From Monoplex corrugatus (Eukaryota > Mollusca > Gastropoda > Littorinimorpha > Ranellidae): a stretch of DNA of 64,000 bases. Positions within the stretch are counted from its first letter, which is position 1. The number at the start of each line of letters is the position of its first letter. Positions 63,971-64,000 of this stretch are shown piece by piece. The position numbers and the translations under genes were made by a program. Under the pieces are notes generated by a model, which made no database searches, was not told the origin of the DNA, and was given only the letters and a program-made list of their open reading frames with translations. The stretch is taken from NCBI GenBank assembly GCA_030674185.1, contig JAPXFY010000022.1, forward strand, positions 39,127,630-39,191,629. Direction: 5' to 3'.

Positions 63971-64000
63971 TGTGTGTGTGAGTGGTGTGGTGTGTGTGTG
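63720..64000. repeat. compound (GT)n tract, arm of an inverted pair
   Basis: GT-rich to the window end with TGTATG and TGTTGTG interruptions. Between the two arms is ATTTTATTGTCT...AGACAATAAAAGC, itself an inverted repeat. Confidence 0.93.

Overview
The window is animal nuclear DNA, most probably from a lophotrochozoan and plausibly a gastropod mollusc. It is intron-rich and full of (CA)n/(GT)n, (GA)n and ATT/ATC microsatellites. It carries Ty3/gypsy, CR1/L2-like LINE, RTE-like LINE-tail, Penelope-like, Tc1 and piggyBac-type sequences plus several tRNA-headed SINEs. The organism call is inference from repeat style and intron structure.

One host gene is recognisable: the 3' part of a GIT-family ArfGAP gene (GIT1/GIT2 type) on the minus strand, from about 62870 down to its stop codon at 29766. 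Eleven exons can be placed with splice sites and consistent phases. In gene order they encode the end of the Spa2-homology domain (62819-62870, 57845-57917, 55960-56057, 54172-54286), the DYDSVASDED-like linker (51131-51303), the coiled coil (47203-47352, 46337-46531), a very large repeat-coding exon (35519-38267) and the C-terminal paxillin-binding (FAH/GIT-C) domain (33382-33633, 30975-31038, 29766-29966). The ArfGAP and ankyrin part must lie beyond 64000. The large exon encodes roughly 80 to 90 decapeptide-like units (GYDPSKxxxP and GHDPLRSVSQ types) between the coiled coil and the FAH domain. I know of no such insert in vertebrate GITs. It carries one single-base frame lesion near 38040.

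Layout. 1-3650: broken Ty3/gypsy pol with a 53-bp minisatellite grown inside its coding sequence. 5100-10310: Penelope-like ends, a LINE, a 560-bp dispersed repeat (family A) and a 5'-truncated Penelope-like element with a GIY-YIG domain. 10460-13520: tRNA-headed SINEs (family B) and an intact Tc1-like transposase gene. 13800-29100: MITEs, TTAA elements, LINE tails and minisatellites downstream of GIT. 29766-62870: GIT, its introns packed with the same repeats. 40980-43067: a TIR element with a 5-bp CATGG duplication. 51333-53725: about 50 tandem copies of a MITE subunit. 58139-60176: an internally deleted piggyBac element nested in family A. 61680-62280: an LTR-like segment with heat-shock elements.

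The most general theme is TTAA-targeted transposition. A palindromic MITE family bounded by TTAA (terminus CCCTTTGACTCC) occurs more than 20 times. Two MITE copies and the piggyBac derivative interrupt other repeats exactly at TTAA, so the empty site can be read from sister copies in the same window.
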